This document shows positions 42,201 through 54,468 of a stretch of 64,000 nt of DNA, piece by piece. The DNA is from Arthrobotrys musiformis (lineage: Eukaryota; Ascomycota; Orbiliomycetes; Orbiliales; Orbiliaceae), in contig JAVHJL010000004.1 of assembly GCA_036971715.1 (NCBI GenBank), forward strand, positions 2,914,001-2,978,000, read 5' to 3'. The notes under the pieces are model-generated. The model searched no databases and was not told the DNA's origin. It saw only the letters and a program-made list of their open reading frames with translations. A program made the position numbers and the translations under genes. Position 1 is the stretch's first letter. Every line of letters starts with the position of its first letter.

Positions 42201-44036
42201 CTAGTTATGCGTAGGCATCTCAGTCTTCGCCCGCGTCGCAACCGCATCCTCAGCCCTCCAGTGCGAAGTCACAGTCTTCAACTGCGTATAAAACTGCAAT
42301 CCATGTCGTCCGTAAAAGTAATTCGCATTCCCCGCGATCGAAGCCTTGTTACCTATAATCCCCGCCAATGCATATTAGCCGCCATTCCCCTGTCCCAAAA
42401 AACAAAATCCCCAAAATGACCAGCGAAAGTCGGGATTGAAAAAATAACCAAAAGGATAAAACATACCGGTGAACGAAAAGCTGGTCGCCAATGGCACCGG
42501 GATCGGGACGTTAATCCCCACCTGCCCCGCCTCAATATCCTTCTGAAACCTCCCCGCCGTCGCCCCGCTCTGCGTGAACACCGCAACCCCATTGCCATAC
42601 TTATTCCTATTAATCAACTCAATCGCATCCTCCAACGTCTCAACATTCAAACACACCAAAACCGGCCCGAAGATCTCCTCCTTATAACACTCCATCTCCG
42701 TCGTCACATTCGACAAGATCGTAGGCCCAACAAAGTTCCCATTGGGATACTTAGCCGGCCTGTACCCCCTCCCATCGAGCAACAACGTAGCCCCCTCATC
42801 AACCCCACTCTGAATCAACCCCTCAATCTTCTCCCTCGCCTGCGGAGAAATCACCGGGCCCAAATCAGCCCCTTCCTCAAACCCCCCGTTAACATTCAAC
42901 TCCGCCGCCCTCCTCGCAATCTCCGGCAACCACTCCTTCGTCTCCCCCACCATCACAAGCGTAGATAATGCCATACACCTCTGCCCCGCAGCCCCGAACG
43001 CCGCCCCAACAATCGCATTAATCGCATGATTCTTATTCGCATCCGGCATGATCGCTGCATGATTCTTCGCCCCCAAATTCGCCTGAACCCGCTTCCCCTT
43101 CTCCGACCCACGGGTATAAATATACTGACCCGCCTTATCACTCCCCACAAAACTAATAGCCTTAATCCTCGGCTCATCGATAATAAAATCCACCGTCTTC
43201 GCCGACCCATGAACAATATTCACAACCCCAGCCGGGAACCCAGCCTCCTTCGCCAACTCCGCCAGAATCATACACGCCCCCGGATCCCTCTCGGAGGGCT
43301 TAAGCACAATAGTATTCCCCGTAACAGTAGCAACAGGCAAACACCACAAAGGAATCATAGCCGGGAAATTAAACGGACAAATCGCCGCAACAACCCCAAG
43401 CGGCTCCCGGTAACTCCTCGTCTCCATATCCTTACTAACCTCCAACACCTCCCCCGTAAGCTGCGTCGTAATCCCACAAGCCGTCTCGGCCACCTGAAGA
43501 CCCCTCAAAACATCCCCCTTCGCATCCCCAAAAGTCTTCCCCTGCTCCAGCGTAATACTAGCCGCAAGCCGATCCCAATGCTGCCTGATCAATGCCACGA
43601 ATTTAAACATAATCTGCTGCCTCGCGAGTAAACTCGTCGCCCTCCAAGCAGGAAACGCAGCCGCAGCAGCATCAACAGCAGCCTTCAGCTCCTCATCCGT
43701 CGACTGCGGAACCCGGGTTACCAGATTATTCGTCGCCGGATCGTGCAAATCGATCCATTGCGTCGTCTTGGACTCCACGAACTCGTTGTTCACGAACCAT
43801 TTTGTGTTTTCTGGGTTCGCGATCTTCTCGTGCGTCATGGGGTAGTCGACGGGGACGGTGGCGGCAGCAGCGGGTTGGAAATGCTGTGCTGTGGCCGTGA
43901 GACGCCGGACGGCGGTTTGGGTGGCGGATTTGGATAGTGGGGTGGACATCCTCACGATTGGCGCGCGGGCGGTTTGAATCGTTGGTGTTCGTAGAGAAGT
44001 TGCGAGAGAGCGAGAGAGGATGCGTCTCGCTGCCAT
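42201..44036 (-). CDS. Methylmalonate-semialdehyde dehydrogenase (mitochondrial, ALDH6 type)
   Basis: CoA-acylating aldehyde dehydrogenase of valine/pyrimidine catabolism that converts methylmalonate or malonate semialdehyde to propionyl- or acetyl-CoA. Two exons (44036-42467 and 42352-42201), 573 aa. The Arg/Ser-rich N-terminus MAARRILSRSLATSLRT is a mitochondrial targeting sequence. The ALDH core has KWFVNNEFVES, TRVPQSTDEELKAAVDAA, ITLEQGKTFGDAKGDV (family signature), ICPFNFPAMIPLWCLPVA, VLKPSERDPGAC and the catalytic Cys in AFGAAGQRCMALSTLV. The usual catalytic Glu position of other ALDHs is replaced by NLGAKNHAAIMPDA, which is the normal ALDH6 state. Exon 2 supplies ASIAGNANYFYGRHGLQFY and the end EMPTHN. 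The coding strand is very C-rich, so long antisense frames appear and should be ignored. Upstream ATG-less frame extension to 44213 was rejected. Confidence 0.95.
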
Positions 44037-45379
44037 CGTAGTTAACCAAAAAAATATAAATTTCCCAAACAGAAAAAAGATAAACAACTGAATTGAAGGA
44101 GGTTGGGGAAAAAGAAGAGGAACGAAGCTCGATTTTGTGGGGGAAAAAGCTAGCTTCTTAAACCACCAGAATACCAAGGCGGACCGCAAGTAACCGCAGA
44201 CACTCGAATCCAACTTTCAATCAACGATACCGTGGCCGGTGAGCTCCATAAATCCAATTTAAACCCCAATTGATTTCGTAAAAAGAACCTCCATCTTATA
44301 TACCCCTTTTCCGTCTTTCAATTCCTGTGGGGAAGATACCTGACAACAGCTGGACTCCTTCCGAAGCTTCGATGCGAACCTGGTCCCCCAGCCAGCCAGC
44401 CTGCCACACCACTCGGACATTCATCGCGGGGCAACCGAGGCAACGCATAAAATACCACAATTATTAATCCCCCCCCCATTCTAGACCTTCCCTCCCCAAC
44501 TGGCTGTGGACCCTGCATTCACTCCGATACCCGATCTAAGACAAAAATGTAATAAACAAAGCTTAAGCTTCCAGACGTCTGGTCGTCCGGGAGGAGTCCT
44601 CCGCGGTTGTATACCTCATTACTTCGCAGGCTTACTAATTCCTGACCGCTTGTTAGCTCGTAGCTGTGCGGAGCTTATGTTCGGCAGGAGTCCTGGTTGT
44701 AGTACTAGTATCATTGCATGCTACAGCCAACAGTACTAGCATACGTAGTCTCGATTCCAGACCAATAACAAACCCACGAGCTCGTCAAACAACTGAAAGT
44801 GCCCACACATGCATACAAACCATGGTACCAGCGAATCTAAAGGCGGAAACGACGCGGAGTCGCATGTTTCATCCACAGGTCCCCACAAAACGCAGCACAT
44901 ATATATATATATCTTGTTCTACCCACCCCGTCACTCGGAAATATAAATAAACATCTGTGCAAAAGAAAAAAGTGAATTATCCTATCAAATTTAAGATAAC
45001 GATACACGATTTGAACTCCGAAAAGGTCAGAACAATAATACTAAAACTTTTTTGTGACTAAACAGAGATAGAACGACAGACGGACAGACAGGAAGACTGT
45101 AAGAAAAATAAAAGAAGAAGAGAGAGAAGAGGGATTACAAGATAAACAGAGAATAGGAAGGGGGGGGTTGGTACATTCTCCCATCTGTCCAATCAGTCCG
45201 GGTCGGTCGCTCGTTCGTAATACTACTAGTAGTGATGGTTATAATATTATTCGTCTAACGAAAAAAAAAAGAAGGCATCCTCAATTGTTTCGTCTCCTCC
45301 TTTCCTCATGATGCATTAAAAAAAAAAAAAGATGAAAAAAAATGCACACAATGCTCGATCACTATTATCATCATCCTCT
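44037..45379. other. Spacer between the aldehyde dehydrogenase and calnexin genes
   Basis: Promoter and 5' UTR of the dehydrogenase gene at the left, calnexin 3' UTR at the right (A-rich near 45260-45335). Purine-rich and TA-rich patches but no supported gene. Confidence 0.45.
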
Positions 45380-47373
45380 TTACTCCTTCTTGCTGGCACG
45401 CTTGGTAGCCTTTGGCTTCTCAACACCGGTGGCAGAGGCGTCATCGCTGACTTCCTCGACCTTCTGCTTAGCAGCCTTACCGGCATCCTTAGCCTTGGAA
45501 GCACCAGCCTTAGCGGCAGGGGCGGCAGCAGGAGCGAACAGGGCGCTGATGGAACCGATGACGATAGCCAAGATGACGGCAACAACAGCTCCGACACCAC
45601 CGGCGAACTCTGGCATGAAGCGGATAGCCTCAACTGGGTCCTTCTTGACAAGGGTGATGAAGAGCTCCAAGTTCTCCTTGATGTACAAGACGGGGTCGGC
45701 CTTGAAGTCCAGGGCTGTGGGGCTCTTCGCAGCTGGCTTGTCCTCATCTTCCTCATCAGACTTGGGTCGGGCAGCTTCGTCCTCTTCCTGTTCAATAGCC
45801 TTCTTGATGTCGAAAGTGGCAGCCTTGAGGGCATCAGCTTCTTCAATGGAGTGGCCAATGTAAATGTTATCGAAGAGGATACCGTTGCTCATAGTCCAGA
45901 GTTCGAAGCCGATAGCTCCGATTGGCTCGAAGTCAGATGGGGTCTTATCCTCGAAGAAAGCGGGGTTCTCAATCTTTCTGGGTTCCCAAACACCCTTGTA
46001 GGCTGGGTTGGCCTTCTGGGGACGAACCCATGGGCCCTTGTAAGCTGGGTTGGCCTTCATTGGCTTAGTCCATGGTCCACAGCCGGAGGCTTCCTCGCAC
46101 TTGGGGTTGGGGATGGTTGGTGCGATCCAATCACCGTCCTCGTCATCAACCCATCCTTCTGGCTTAACAGCTTCGGGATCGGAGATTTCCTTTGGCTCGT
46201 TGTCGAGCCAGTCCTCGGGCTTGACGGCCGCCTCGTCAACGATTTCGTATGGTGCATCCTCATCCCAGTCCTCTGGCTTGGAAGCCTCATCGTCAGGAAT
46301 CATAGCCTCATCAACCCAGTCTTCTGGCTTCTTGTCATCAGGGTCGGAAATTTCCTTTGGTGGCTGAACCGCTGGCTCGAAGCTCTCGTGGAGAGTACCG
46401 TTCTTGACGCGAGTTCCGTCGATACGGATCTCAAAGTAGTTGTCTGGCTTGACGAGAAGGGTGTAGAGAACGGACTGCTTGACGATACGAGCCATCGGAG
46501 CACCCTGGAGGTGCTTCTCTTCGTATTCGCCAGTCTTTGGGTTCTTGTGGTTGAAGATGAAGTGAACCTTGTTGGTACCACCGCACTTGTCGGGTCCGAA
46601 CATGATGACGTACGGCGAGGTGTTGGAGAACTCCTCACTATGGAGCTCCTTCCTCTCTCGCAGAAGCTTCAAGTAAGCTCCACCACATTCGAGTCCCTCT
46701 GTAAAAGCAAGTTAGTAGCTGGTACCAGTGATTATTGAGGGGAGGTGAATACGTCCATACCTTGCAGTTTGACCTCATACTGAACGACGATACCTTTGCC
46801 CTTGGCGTCAATTGGCTTCTTAAATTTAGCGGAGATAGCGTGATGAGCGGCCTTGTCCTTGACGACTGTAAGAAACGAAGGTTGTTAGCTACCCGATAGC
46901 TTCGGATGGGGAAGTTTATTGTAGAATATATAGTGGGGTATACATACCTAGACCCTTATCTCCGATGATACCCTGAAGGACGTACGGCTCCTCGTGGCCC
47001 CAGTTTCCAACATAGGCCCACTCTTCCTCACCGGTGTTTCCCTTCTTGGCGTGACTTGGAGTCCATCTCGATTTCCAGTCATCGGTGAACTGTTCCCAGA
47101 ATGGACCTTTGGCGGGGGTTGGCTGGAGGGCATAGTCTTAGTACAAGTAAAAAAAAAGACACGTGGAGGAGCTATCATCGTGGGACGCGACAGCTAGCAA
47201 AAGATACTTACAGTGAATGTCGGCTTTTTTATGGCAGTAGTAGTGGAGGTAGAGGTAGATGTGGTGGAGGACTCAGCGTCAGCGACAACCTCCTCGAGCT
47301 CTTCAGCGACGGCATTGCCCAAGAAAGCTGCTAAGGGCAGTAAAGCAGCGGTAGCCGCGTTTGTGATACGCAT
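45380..47373 (-). CDS. CNE1: Calnexin
   Basis: ER-membrane lectin chaperone that binds monoglucosylated glycoproteins. Four exons (47373-47212, 47122-46948, 46865-46761, 46698-45380), 586 aa. Signal peptide MRITNAATAALLPLAAFLGN; lectin domain with WTPSHAKKGNTGEEEW, AAHHAISAKF, GKGIVVQYEVKLQ, GLECGGAYLKLL and MFGPDKCGGTNKVHFIF. The P-domain has four repeats of type 1 (DPDDKKPEDW, PDDEASKPEDW, DEAAVKPEDW, DPEAVKPEGW) and type 2 repeats (GPWTKPMKANPAYKG, GPWVRPQKANPAYKG, GVWEPRKIENP). After WTMSNGILFDNIYIGHS comes one transmembrane helix (GVGAVVAVILAIVIGSISAL) and a cytosolic tail rich in Lys, ending KRASKKE with a di-lysine-type retrieval signal. The conserved Cys pair of the lectin domain (CGGAY and KCGG) is present. 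A 468-codon frame on the opposite strand is a shadow. Confidence 0.97.
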
Positions 47374-49693
47374 TTTGGAATGATTCCAGATCCTGTGATG
47401 ACAAAAAGATGGCAGAGAGGGGGCTCAGTCAGTATAGGTCAATTGGCGGTGATGGTTGATGGTGTTATGATGCAATGCGAAGGATTGTGGTTGCTTGTAA
47501 GTGGGATGGATGGATGGAAAGAAAGATATACACACGTACAGACACCAAACAGCAAGAGTTTAAACCAAGGTAAATTCGACGAAGGGCGACTTTGACGGCT
47601 TCGACTTCGACCAATTGCGAAAGAAAGGATCAAAGACAAAGTAAGCGGAGTATGGGAGGAGATGAAGATGACGGGGAAGAGAAAAAGAGGAAGAAAGAAA
47701 GTGCGGTTTATAATTTATTTGAAGTTTGGCTGCTCGTGTGGTCGAGCTGCTGTTTGCGAGAAATTGACAGGTTGGCCATAAGCCCGAGAAGCACGCCCGC
47801 CGCACAGACAAACCCCGGACGGACGAACAAACGAGAGTACACACCTACAGACAAGACAGGGCAGGAAGTTAACTGCTAAGAGTCTGGGTAGGTCTGAAAG
47901 GTCCCCACAATCCGAGTTAGCGTCGGCGCAAATCGGTAAGGTAAGGCACGTTTCAATTATCCGTGTGATGCTTCGCCCGAACACACACCACCGCACTGCA
48001 CGAATCTGGCTAACAGTTTCCAAGTCTAAGGAGGGAGGCGCTGGCTGGTTGTGGGTTTTGGATCCAACAGGTTTCCAACAGACGGCCAATGTTGGAAGGT
48101 GCCTGGAATAACCTCGATCGTGCCAAATGCGACCCCCAAAACAACAGATCCAAGTCACGATCGAGATGGGATAAACAATGAAATGGGAAAAAAAGATGTG
48201 TCCAGGCTGTCCTTAGCTTAGCCCATCAAGATCCATTGATTGCATCCTTCCTTGGTGGTCAACATTCGTTGTAATCAGACGGAATTACTAGCGCCGCGTG
48301 ATGAATAAGCTTATTCTACGCCATTCTGACTGACGAGATCACGATACGACACGGCCTGACCATGCACTAACTAGCCGTCTGTACCGCTGGGACAGGTACT
48401 GGCCGGTAGTTTTTTAGCCTCGAGCCTCGCCTCAAGCGAAGCCATCAATGTTTACGGCATGCGAGTATACGCTCGTATACGGATACGGAAGATGGTATAT
48501 TACCGTATTCGCCATTCCACAGTTTACTTTCGAGCTATTAATATGGTTTGATTCAGTATTAATTGAGGCTGAAGGGATAGCCTCAATTCCAACAGTCAAC
48601 GGTTGTGCATGACTTAAGTCGCTGGGTCGGCTCTGTGGTTTCGAAACTGTGGCCTGTACCGATATATCTCGACAGACTCAATTCGCGCGGCCACGGCCCA
48701 GAATTTTTATATTTATAAACTTCTACGTATCAACTCGACCATTCTACAACATGATACGAAGCTTCGATTCCTTTGCTTTTCACATGCTATCCTGTTTAAG
48801 ATTAAATCCCTTCTTGGGAGTATTTACCGTGACTAAAATAAAAACGAGACGAAGCCCATCCAACATGTGCTCTCCAATCTTGGTAAAGGCTAAATTGCTA
48901 GGTATTCCGAGATGGGAAGTATCCGTTGGATATACGCCCTCGAGTTTCATCTGATCAGGATCGGTCGCGATTGGAAATCTACTAGTGCACTATAGTGCGA
49001 CGAGGTTGTCCTCTTACTATGTTACATGATACTTCCTATTAATAACCCACAAAGCTCTTATAATTAAGCATGAGTGCAGTAATAGTGCGTACTTGAACAG
49101 CTTATATATGTACCCGTATACACGATATATCGATATCGATAGCAGTGTAATTTACCCGCGACGGCTTGCAACCGAAGAAGAGCTTCTAGAAGCTCGTTTC
49201 CGGCTTGGCTCATCGGTTGAATACGACTTTACTATAATACTCGCGCATATACACGAGCCAAGGAAGGCCATTTCAAACCGGTCTCTCGCCATTGGTAGCC
49301 GTTTTCTCTTCTCGTTGCGAAGTCTCAACGGCTCAGCTGCGCCAGTACTGATTGGCAAGCCCCTACTACATTATCTCACGAGGTAATATAATACGAGATA
49401 AATGAGTACCGACTCGATGCACAGATATAGTTCCAGAATTAAGTCTCGTTGTGTTGAAGGTGGACGTGTTTGCCATCCCCGTCGTGATTCGGCCAGCCGC
49501 GATGGCACCATTGCCCATTGCGTCCCGCGCCGAAAACCCAGTCGGGCCTTTAGAGCTCTGCGACATTTTTCCTTTCGATGTTCCCGATCGAAAACTCTCA
49601 ACATCAAAACATCACCAATACTCCTTTAAAAAGGGGGAAGAGAATACTCAATCGCAGTCGCCATTCGATCGCCTGTCTGAATAAGCCATCAGA
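47374..49693. promoter_or_regulatory. 2.3 kb divergent spacer between calnexin and the dehydratase gene
   Basis: No supported gene on either strand. Around 47820-48000 it has several C/G-rich patches; CCAAT at 48087-48091 in reverse orientation (ATTGG elsewhere at 49346) and CCAGT-type repeats may be calnexin promoter elements, but no unfolded-protein response element could be assigned with confidence. A/T-rich in the middle (48480-49150). Confidence 0.4.
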
Positions 49694-50767
49694 ATGTCTC
49701 TGACTGAAGAAGAACAGACCGCTTTGGTCACATCCGAGGACCCCCACCACCCCGCCAACCTCATCTGTACGGTACCCCTCCATTCCATTCCATCCGATCC
49801 AAGATACCACAAGAACAACAACAACCATAACAAAAATTTTTTTGAAAATAGGATAGAATAAGATAGAATAGAATACCTAACTGATATAAAACCTTCCAGG
49901 CGAACTATGCCGTAACTTCTACACCCTCGGCTGGGTCACCGGCACCGGTGGCGGCATCAGCATCCGCAAGGAGTACGCCTCCAATCCACCTTCACACATA
50001 GCCCAACTAACACAATATATGTGAAGAGAACACATCTACATCGCCCCCTCCGGCGTCCAAAAAGAACGTCTAGAACCCCACAACATGTTCATCCTAGACT
50101 ACCCCACCCTCTCCTACCTCCGTCGTCCCACAAACCTAAAACCCTCAGCCTGCACCCCGCTCTTCCTCGCCGCCTACGACAAGGGAGCCGGAGCCTGCAT
50201 CCACACCCATTCCCAATGGGCCGTCCTAGTGACGCTGATAAATAAAGGAAAGAAGTCGTTTAAGATTGCGAATACGGAGATGATTAAGGGTATTCCGAGG
50301 CCGAGTACCGGGAAGTATTATGGGTATCATGACACGCTTGAGATTCCGATTATTGAGAATACGGCGCATGAGGAGGATTTGAGGGATTCGCTGGCGCAGG
50401 CTATTAAGGATTATCCGGTAATTATATTATCCCCTCTCTTTTTCTTTCTCTCCTTTTTAAAGGTTGTGGGGTGTTGATTGTGGGATAGGATACGTCTGCT
50501 GTATTGGTACGGAGACATGGAGTGTAAGTTTGATCCTAAGATTCTCGTAGATTTTATGAATGACTGAAGTGAAATTATATAGATATGTTTGGGGAGATAC
50601 CGTCTGGAAGGCAAAGACACAAGCAGAGTGGTAAGCTCCAATATTTACAGTGTAGTGAATGTATACTTATTATATATCACAGCTACGACTACCTCTTCCA
50701 ACTCGCCGTCGAGATGACAAAACTCGGCCTAGACCCCGCCGGCCCAATCGACCCCATCGAAGAGTAA
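49694..50767 (+). CDS. MDE1: Methylthioribulose-1-phosphate dehydratase
   Basis: Zn-dependent class II aldolase-like enzyme of the methionine salvage pathway (MtnB). Six exons: 49694-49766, 49900-49972, 50027-50417, 50489-50523, 50583-50630, 50683-50767; 234 aa. After a polar N-terminus (MSLTEEEQTALVTSEDP) come the family motifs ELCRNFYTLGWVTGTGGGIS, HIYIAPSGVQKERL, the metal-binding ACIHTHSQWAV (two His), EMIKGIPRP, IPIIENTAHEEDLRDSL, then SAVLVRRHGVYVWGDTVWKA with a third His, and the terminal CYDYLFQLAVEMTKLGLDP. Exons 4 and 5 are only 35 and 48 nt yet contain the RRHGVYVWG block, so all joins can be checked against the family. The gene is convergent with the phosphatase, stop codons 87 nt apart. 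Confidence 0.95.
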
Positions 50768-50854
50768 TTCCCCCTTTTCTCTATCTTCCAAAATCTACCT
50801 GTATAAAGTCTATGTATGTACCAAAAAAGTAATTACCTTTCCCAATACCCCAAT

Positions 50855-52239
50855 CTACGCCCCAAAAAACGCCGCAAGAACGGTGATATCATCCCTATGC
50901 TTCTTAGCTTTATTCACCCCAGGCTCCAACCCCAACGTGAACAGCAGCTTCTCCCGTCTAACCCCGCCCAATGCATTCCTTATCAGGTGAACGCCCACAT
51001 TGTCATCGTTCTCGAATACGTATATTTCCTCCTGACTGCCCGTCAGCCTCGTTCTTCGCTTATTACTGTTACTATTATGATTACTATTATGAATATGCTC
51101 GTCCGTCCACCGACCGACGAGGGCCACTGCATCCTCGCTGCTTAAAAAATCCCACAGTCCGTCCGTGGCGAGTATTACAAAATCCCCATCTTTGACATCT
51201 TCGTATACCGTCACCACCGGTTCGGCTGTGATGTACGGTGGAGTTCTCAGCACGCCGTACTGCCGTTTATTCCTGGTACTCTTCCCTTCATCTGGTATTT
51301 TAAACCTTCTGTTACCGAAGGCTCGGCTTACGGCTAGATCACCTATCAGACGGTTTTGGAGGATTACGTCTTTTTCACCGGGGTGTTCCGCTCGGACCCT
51401 TGCGGATTCGGAGGGGTTGGAGGAGAAGTTTTGGTCGGTGGAGAGGGGTTTTGATAGCCATCTTGTTGATTTGGGGGGACCGAGACGTTTTCCGAGGGTG
51501 CAACGGGAATCACCGGTGCAGGCTGTGAAGAGGAGGTTGTGGCGGGCGTCGTGGAAGGTTAGGAGGGCGCAGGAGCCTTGTGTTGATTGTGGGGTTATCG
51601 TGGCGACGAGGGTTGAATCCAAGGATTTGAAGGTTGATTGGATTGTGGTTGTGATTTGGGAGGTTGGTGGGGGGGCTGGGAGGTGGGATTTGTAGAGGGT
51701 TAGGAGGGAGGTGTAGAGGGATGGGATTAGTGTGGATTTCAGGTATGTTGAAGTCGAAGGGCCGCTGTTCGGGTTAGATATTTTTGTTTGGTAGGAGTAG
51801 ATGGAGGGCATTCTCACTAATGCCCATCGTAGACGGCGAAGAAGGACCAGTTCTTCTCTTCACCTTGCACCCGCACTTTCGCCGTATCGGAGTACTTTGT
51901 CACCGCATCGGGAAGGAAGTCGTATGCGTATGCATCCTCGTTCGCTTCGTTCGCTGATAAACTAGCAATCTGGAGTTTACGTATTCCCGAAACTTCGACG
52001 TCAGGGATGGGTGAGATGTCGAATGCCTGTTGGTTGAGGATGGCGGTTGCTTCCACCGGTGTGATTTGGCTCCTGTGGAGGGTTTCACGGGCGGGTGTTT
52101 GCTCTTGCTGTTGTTTATTCGATTCTGGTGATGTTGACGTTGCTGGGGGTATGCTGGTTTCCAAGCGAGTGACCGATGGGTCTGTTACCGGCGAGGTTTG
52201 CATTTGGAAAGAGTGTTTACGGCGGGTGGTAACCGGCAT
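50855..52239 (-). CDS. PP2C-type Ser/Thr phosphatase (Ptc5/pyruvate dehydrogenase phosphatase-like)
   Basis: Mn/Mg-dependent protein phosphatase. Two exons (52239-51818 and 51764-50855), 443 aa from ATG at 52239; an in-frame TTG 12 nt upstream was not used. The N-terminal ~75 residues are Ser/Thr/Gln-rich and could include a targeting sequence, but no clear one is visible. PP2C motifs: SLSANEANEDAYAYDF, FFAVYDGHYGPSTS (metal-binding Asp; the split codon TA|C joins exons), ACTGDSRCTLG, LIGDLAVSRAFGNRRFK, YITAEPVV, FVILATDGLWDFLSSEDAV and HRDDITVLAAFFG. The HPGE plus DLAVSRAFGN arrangement and an insertion of Asn/Ser (NSNHNSNSN) before the last strand resemble the Ptc5/Ptc6/PDP group of fungi. 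Exact substrate not determined. 3' end overlaps the terminator region of the convergent dehydratase gene. Confidence 0.88.
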
Positions 52240-52811
52240 TGCGGAGGGCAAAGTTTGCTCTGTGAGTTGGATGGAGTTGGTGGTAATATACTGTCAAAGT
52301 TGCTGGTTGTGGTATCATGCGCTGGATGACGATAATTGAGCTTAGGTGGGTTTGAATCCGGAAGCGATGTGATGCTGCCAGGCCGGGCAGCTGGCAGGTG
52401 GGTTGTCCGTGTAACGGTAACGAGGCCAAGCGGGTTCCCAGTTCCGGCCTGGGTTCCGGCGCAGGGTTCGCTGGGTGGGTCCTGTTGCATGTTGAACGTG
52501 TCTTGCGTTGTGACACCTGCATTGTCACCGCCTGCGTCATGTATACCCCGTGTACGATGGATGTGCGTATGTAGCGACGGGCGGATAGATTAGATTAACA
52601 GGTGCCCCCACAAAGTTTATCCAGTGCTATGTGTGTGGGTATCTTGACAGTTAATATCAGCAGGGTCTGGGATATAAAATAGCAAGGAAATCCCATAGAT
52701 ATCGATGTTTCCCAATCACAAGTCTTCACTGTATCGTACTGAATCTATAAATTTATAAACCACACTCCTGTATAAACCCCCATCACAAGTTTAGAATTAA
52801 TAAACACCAAA
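52240..52811. promoter_or_regulatory. Divergent promoter region of the PP2C gene and the 52812 gene
   Basis: G/C-rich left half (52330-52560) and A/T-rich right half with TATAAATTTATAAACC at 52746-52761 about 55 bp before the next start codon, a plausible TATA element. No gene seen. Confidence 0.45.
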
Positions 52812-53425
52812 ATGTCCAGTCGAGACAGCTCCTACTCGAAGCGAGACGCCGCCCAGAAGGAAAGGGACGAAAAAATGGTCATGGTGCACACACAATAACT
52901 CAATATTTCCAGAATATTCCGATAACCGTGTACTAACCCAATACCTAACTAGAGCCCCAAAGACTGCCTCCTCCCCAATCTTATTCTCAGGGATCCCAAT
53001 AGACCGGTCTCTAAAAGCAAGAATCCCAACATCGACGAGACGATGGACGATAGTTTGGGCAATGGCACCTTTGGTGATAACATACCCTCCGGACCGGAGT
53101 TGCAGCAGCATCAGAGACGGGTAAGTAGACTTACTAAATTTCGCTGAAATGGTAAAAGTATATTGCGTGGGTTTCTAACCGTGTGGTTGTTATATACATA
53201 GAGGAGCGTAAGCATGGCGGGAGGAAGACCTAATCCGGGACACAGGCATAAAAACAGTGTGTCAATGGTAGGGTTTGCTTTCTTTATTAAATCCCGATCA
53301 TCAAAAAGGAACCATCTAAACAAACGCTAACCGTTGAGTAGACTATCCCGGAGGGAGGTTTACCAGCTCTGACCGGTTGGAAACCGACGCCGGCGAAGGA
53401 CGTGGAAGGGACCAGAAGAGGGTGA
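52812..53425 (+). CDS. Unknown 129-aa disordered protein in four phase-0 exons
   Basis: Not recognised. Exons 52812-52883, 52953-53120, 53202-53267, 53342-53425 are each multiples of three, joined by 69-81 nt introns with TAG acceptors and branch-like CTAAC elements. The product starts MSSRDSSYSKRDAAQKERDEKM, continues SPKDCLLPNLILRDPNRP and NIDETMDDSLGNGTFGDNIP, then ELQQHQRR joined to RSVSMAGGRPNPGHRHKN, and ends TIPEGGLPALTGWKPTPAKD. The RRRSVS site made by the exon 2/3 join fits a PKA/AGC-kinase target. The first donor is ambiguous (GTCATG at 52878 or GTGCAC at 52884; both keep phase). The regular composition and clean, repeatedly in-phase splice sites argue that it is real. No signal peptide or membrane span. 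Confidence 0.65.
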
Positions 53426-54468
53426 GGTGAGACTGATATTACCGAGCCGCGGAGAGGAGGCGAGGGAAGGAGTTCCGGGAATTAATTAGTTGTTGAGATT
53501 TGCATGTGCATATCCTTTTGTCTGGAGTTCCGGTGAACAAATGAATGAGCGAAGTGGGAAGGTCAAAAAAGTTTGTTATAAGTGTCGTGCATGTTGGCGG
53601 CAAAGCCCGCAGTTGCAGTAAAAGCTGGGATCTATATCAATTAGAGAATTTTATCTGGCGACGGAGTTCAAACGTGCACAACCAAATTCAATCAAAAGCA
53701 GAAGATCCGACTCGGCATCCAGCAGTAGGATCTGTGCATTCCTGTTCCAGATCCAGTCAGCTAGCTTATAAATGTCTGACTCTCGCACGCGCGCACTAGT
53801 AATTAGTAGGCAATATTGTGTGTGCAGTACGTATGTCGGTCTGTTGTAAGGTGACAATGAGGTTGTGTTGTGCCGTTGTTGGTTGCCCCCCAACCTGCTG
53901 TTGCATGGGAACGAACCAATGGTGACTGTGCCCGGGATAAGGCCCCCAGTTACTAAGTCGTCGTCGACTGGACGAGCTATTCCCTTCCCTGTTGCCCTGG
54001 TGTTCCTTCTTCCTTCCTTCCTCCTTCCAACCATCCTTCTTTCATCCATCAATCAATCAATCAATCAACCTATCAGCCAATCTCCATACCTCCTCCCCTT
54101 CCCCTCTTCTCCTTCCTCCCCTTCCCCTAGAAGCTTCGTGATTTCTAATCCGTCTCGTAATTCAGTCGTCAGCAGTGCAGCGCATTGTCGTCACCACCTC
54201 CTTCGATCCTTCCCTAGCAGCACTTCCCTTCCCTTCTGGCCTCGTTACCTTTTTTTCCTTTTGGGTATTTTATTTACTTGCTATTGACTCCCAACAAACC
54301 TCACCATCGTAATCCGACCCAAAACAAAAGCTCTCCAACAAGGGAGAATAGAGTGCGTGTTTGGATTATAAACAACAAAAACAAAAAACAATCTCAAGGG
54401 GAACTTTTTTTTTCATCGAAGTGGTTTTTTTTTTTAATAAAAATAAAAATAAAAGGAAGGTGTTAGGA
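53426..54468. promoter_or_regulatory. Promoter and long 5' leader of SCM3
   Basis: No gene. From about 53985 to 54250 the strand is strongly pyrimidine-rich (CTTCCTTCC and CCCCTTCC units) with an ATCA tandem at 54048-54068, typical of a transcription-start CT-rich region. T runs at 54411 and 54426 precede an A-rich leader and the start codon at 54469. Confidence 0.5.

Noticed and set aside
43026..43631. 201-codon plus-strand frame rich in Arg/Asn/Pro
   Set aside because: Antisense shadow of the C-rich aldehyde dehydrogenase gene.
45332..46738. 468-codon open frame on the plus strand
   Set aside because: It is the antisense shadow of the calnexin exon; codon bias of the real gene keeps the opposite strand open. 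No family features.
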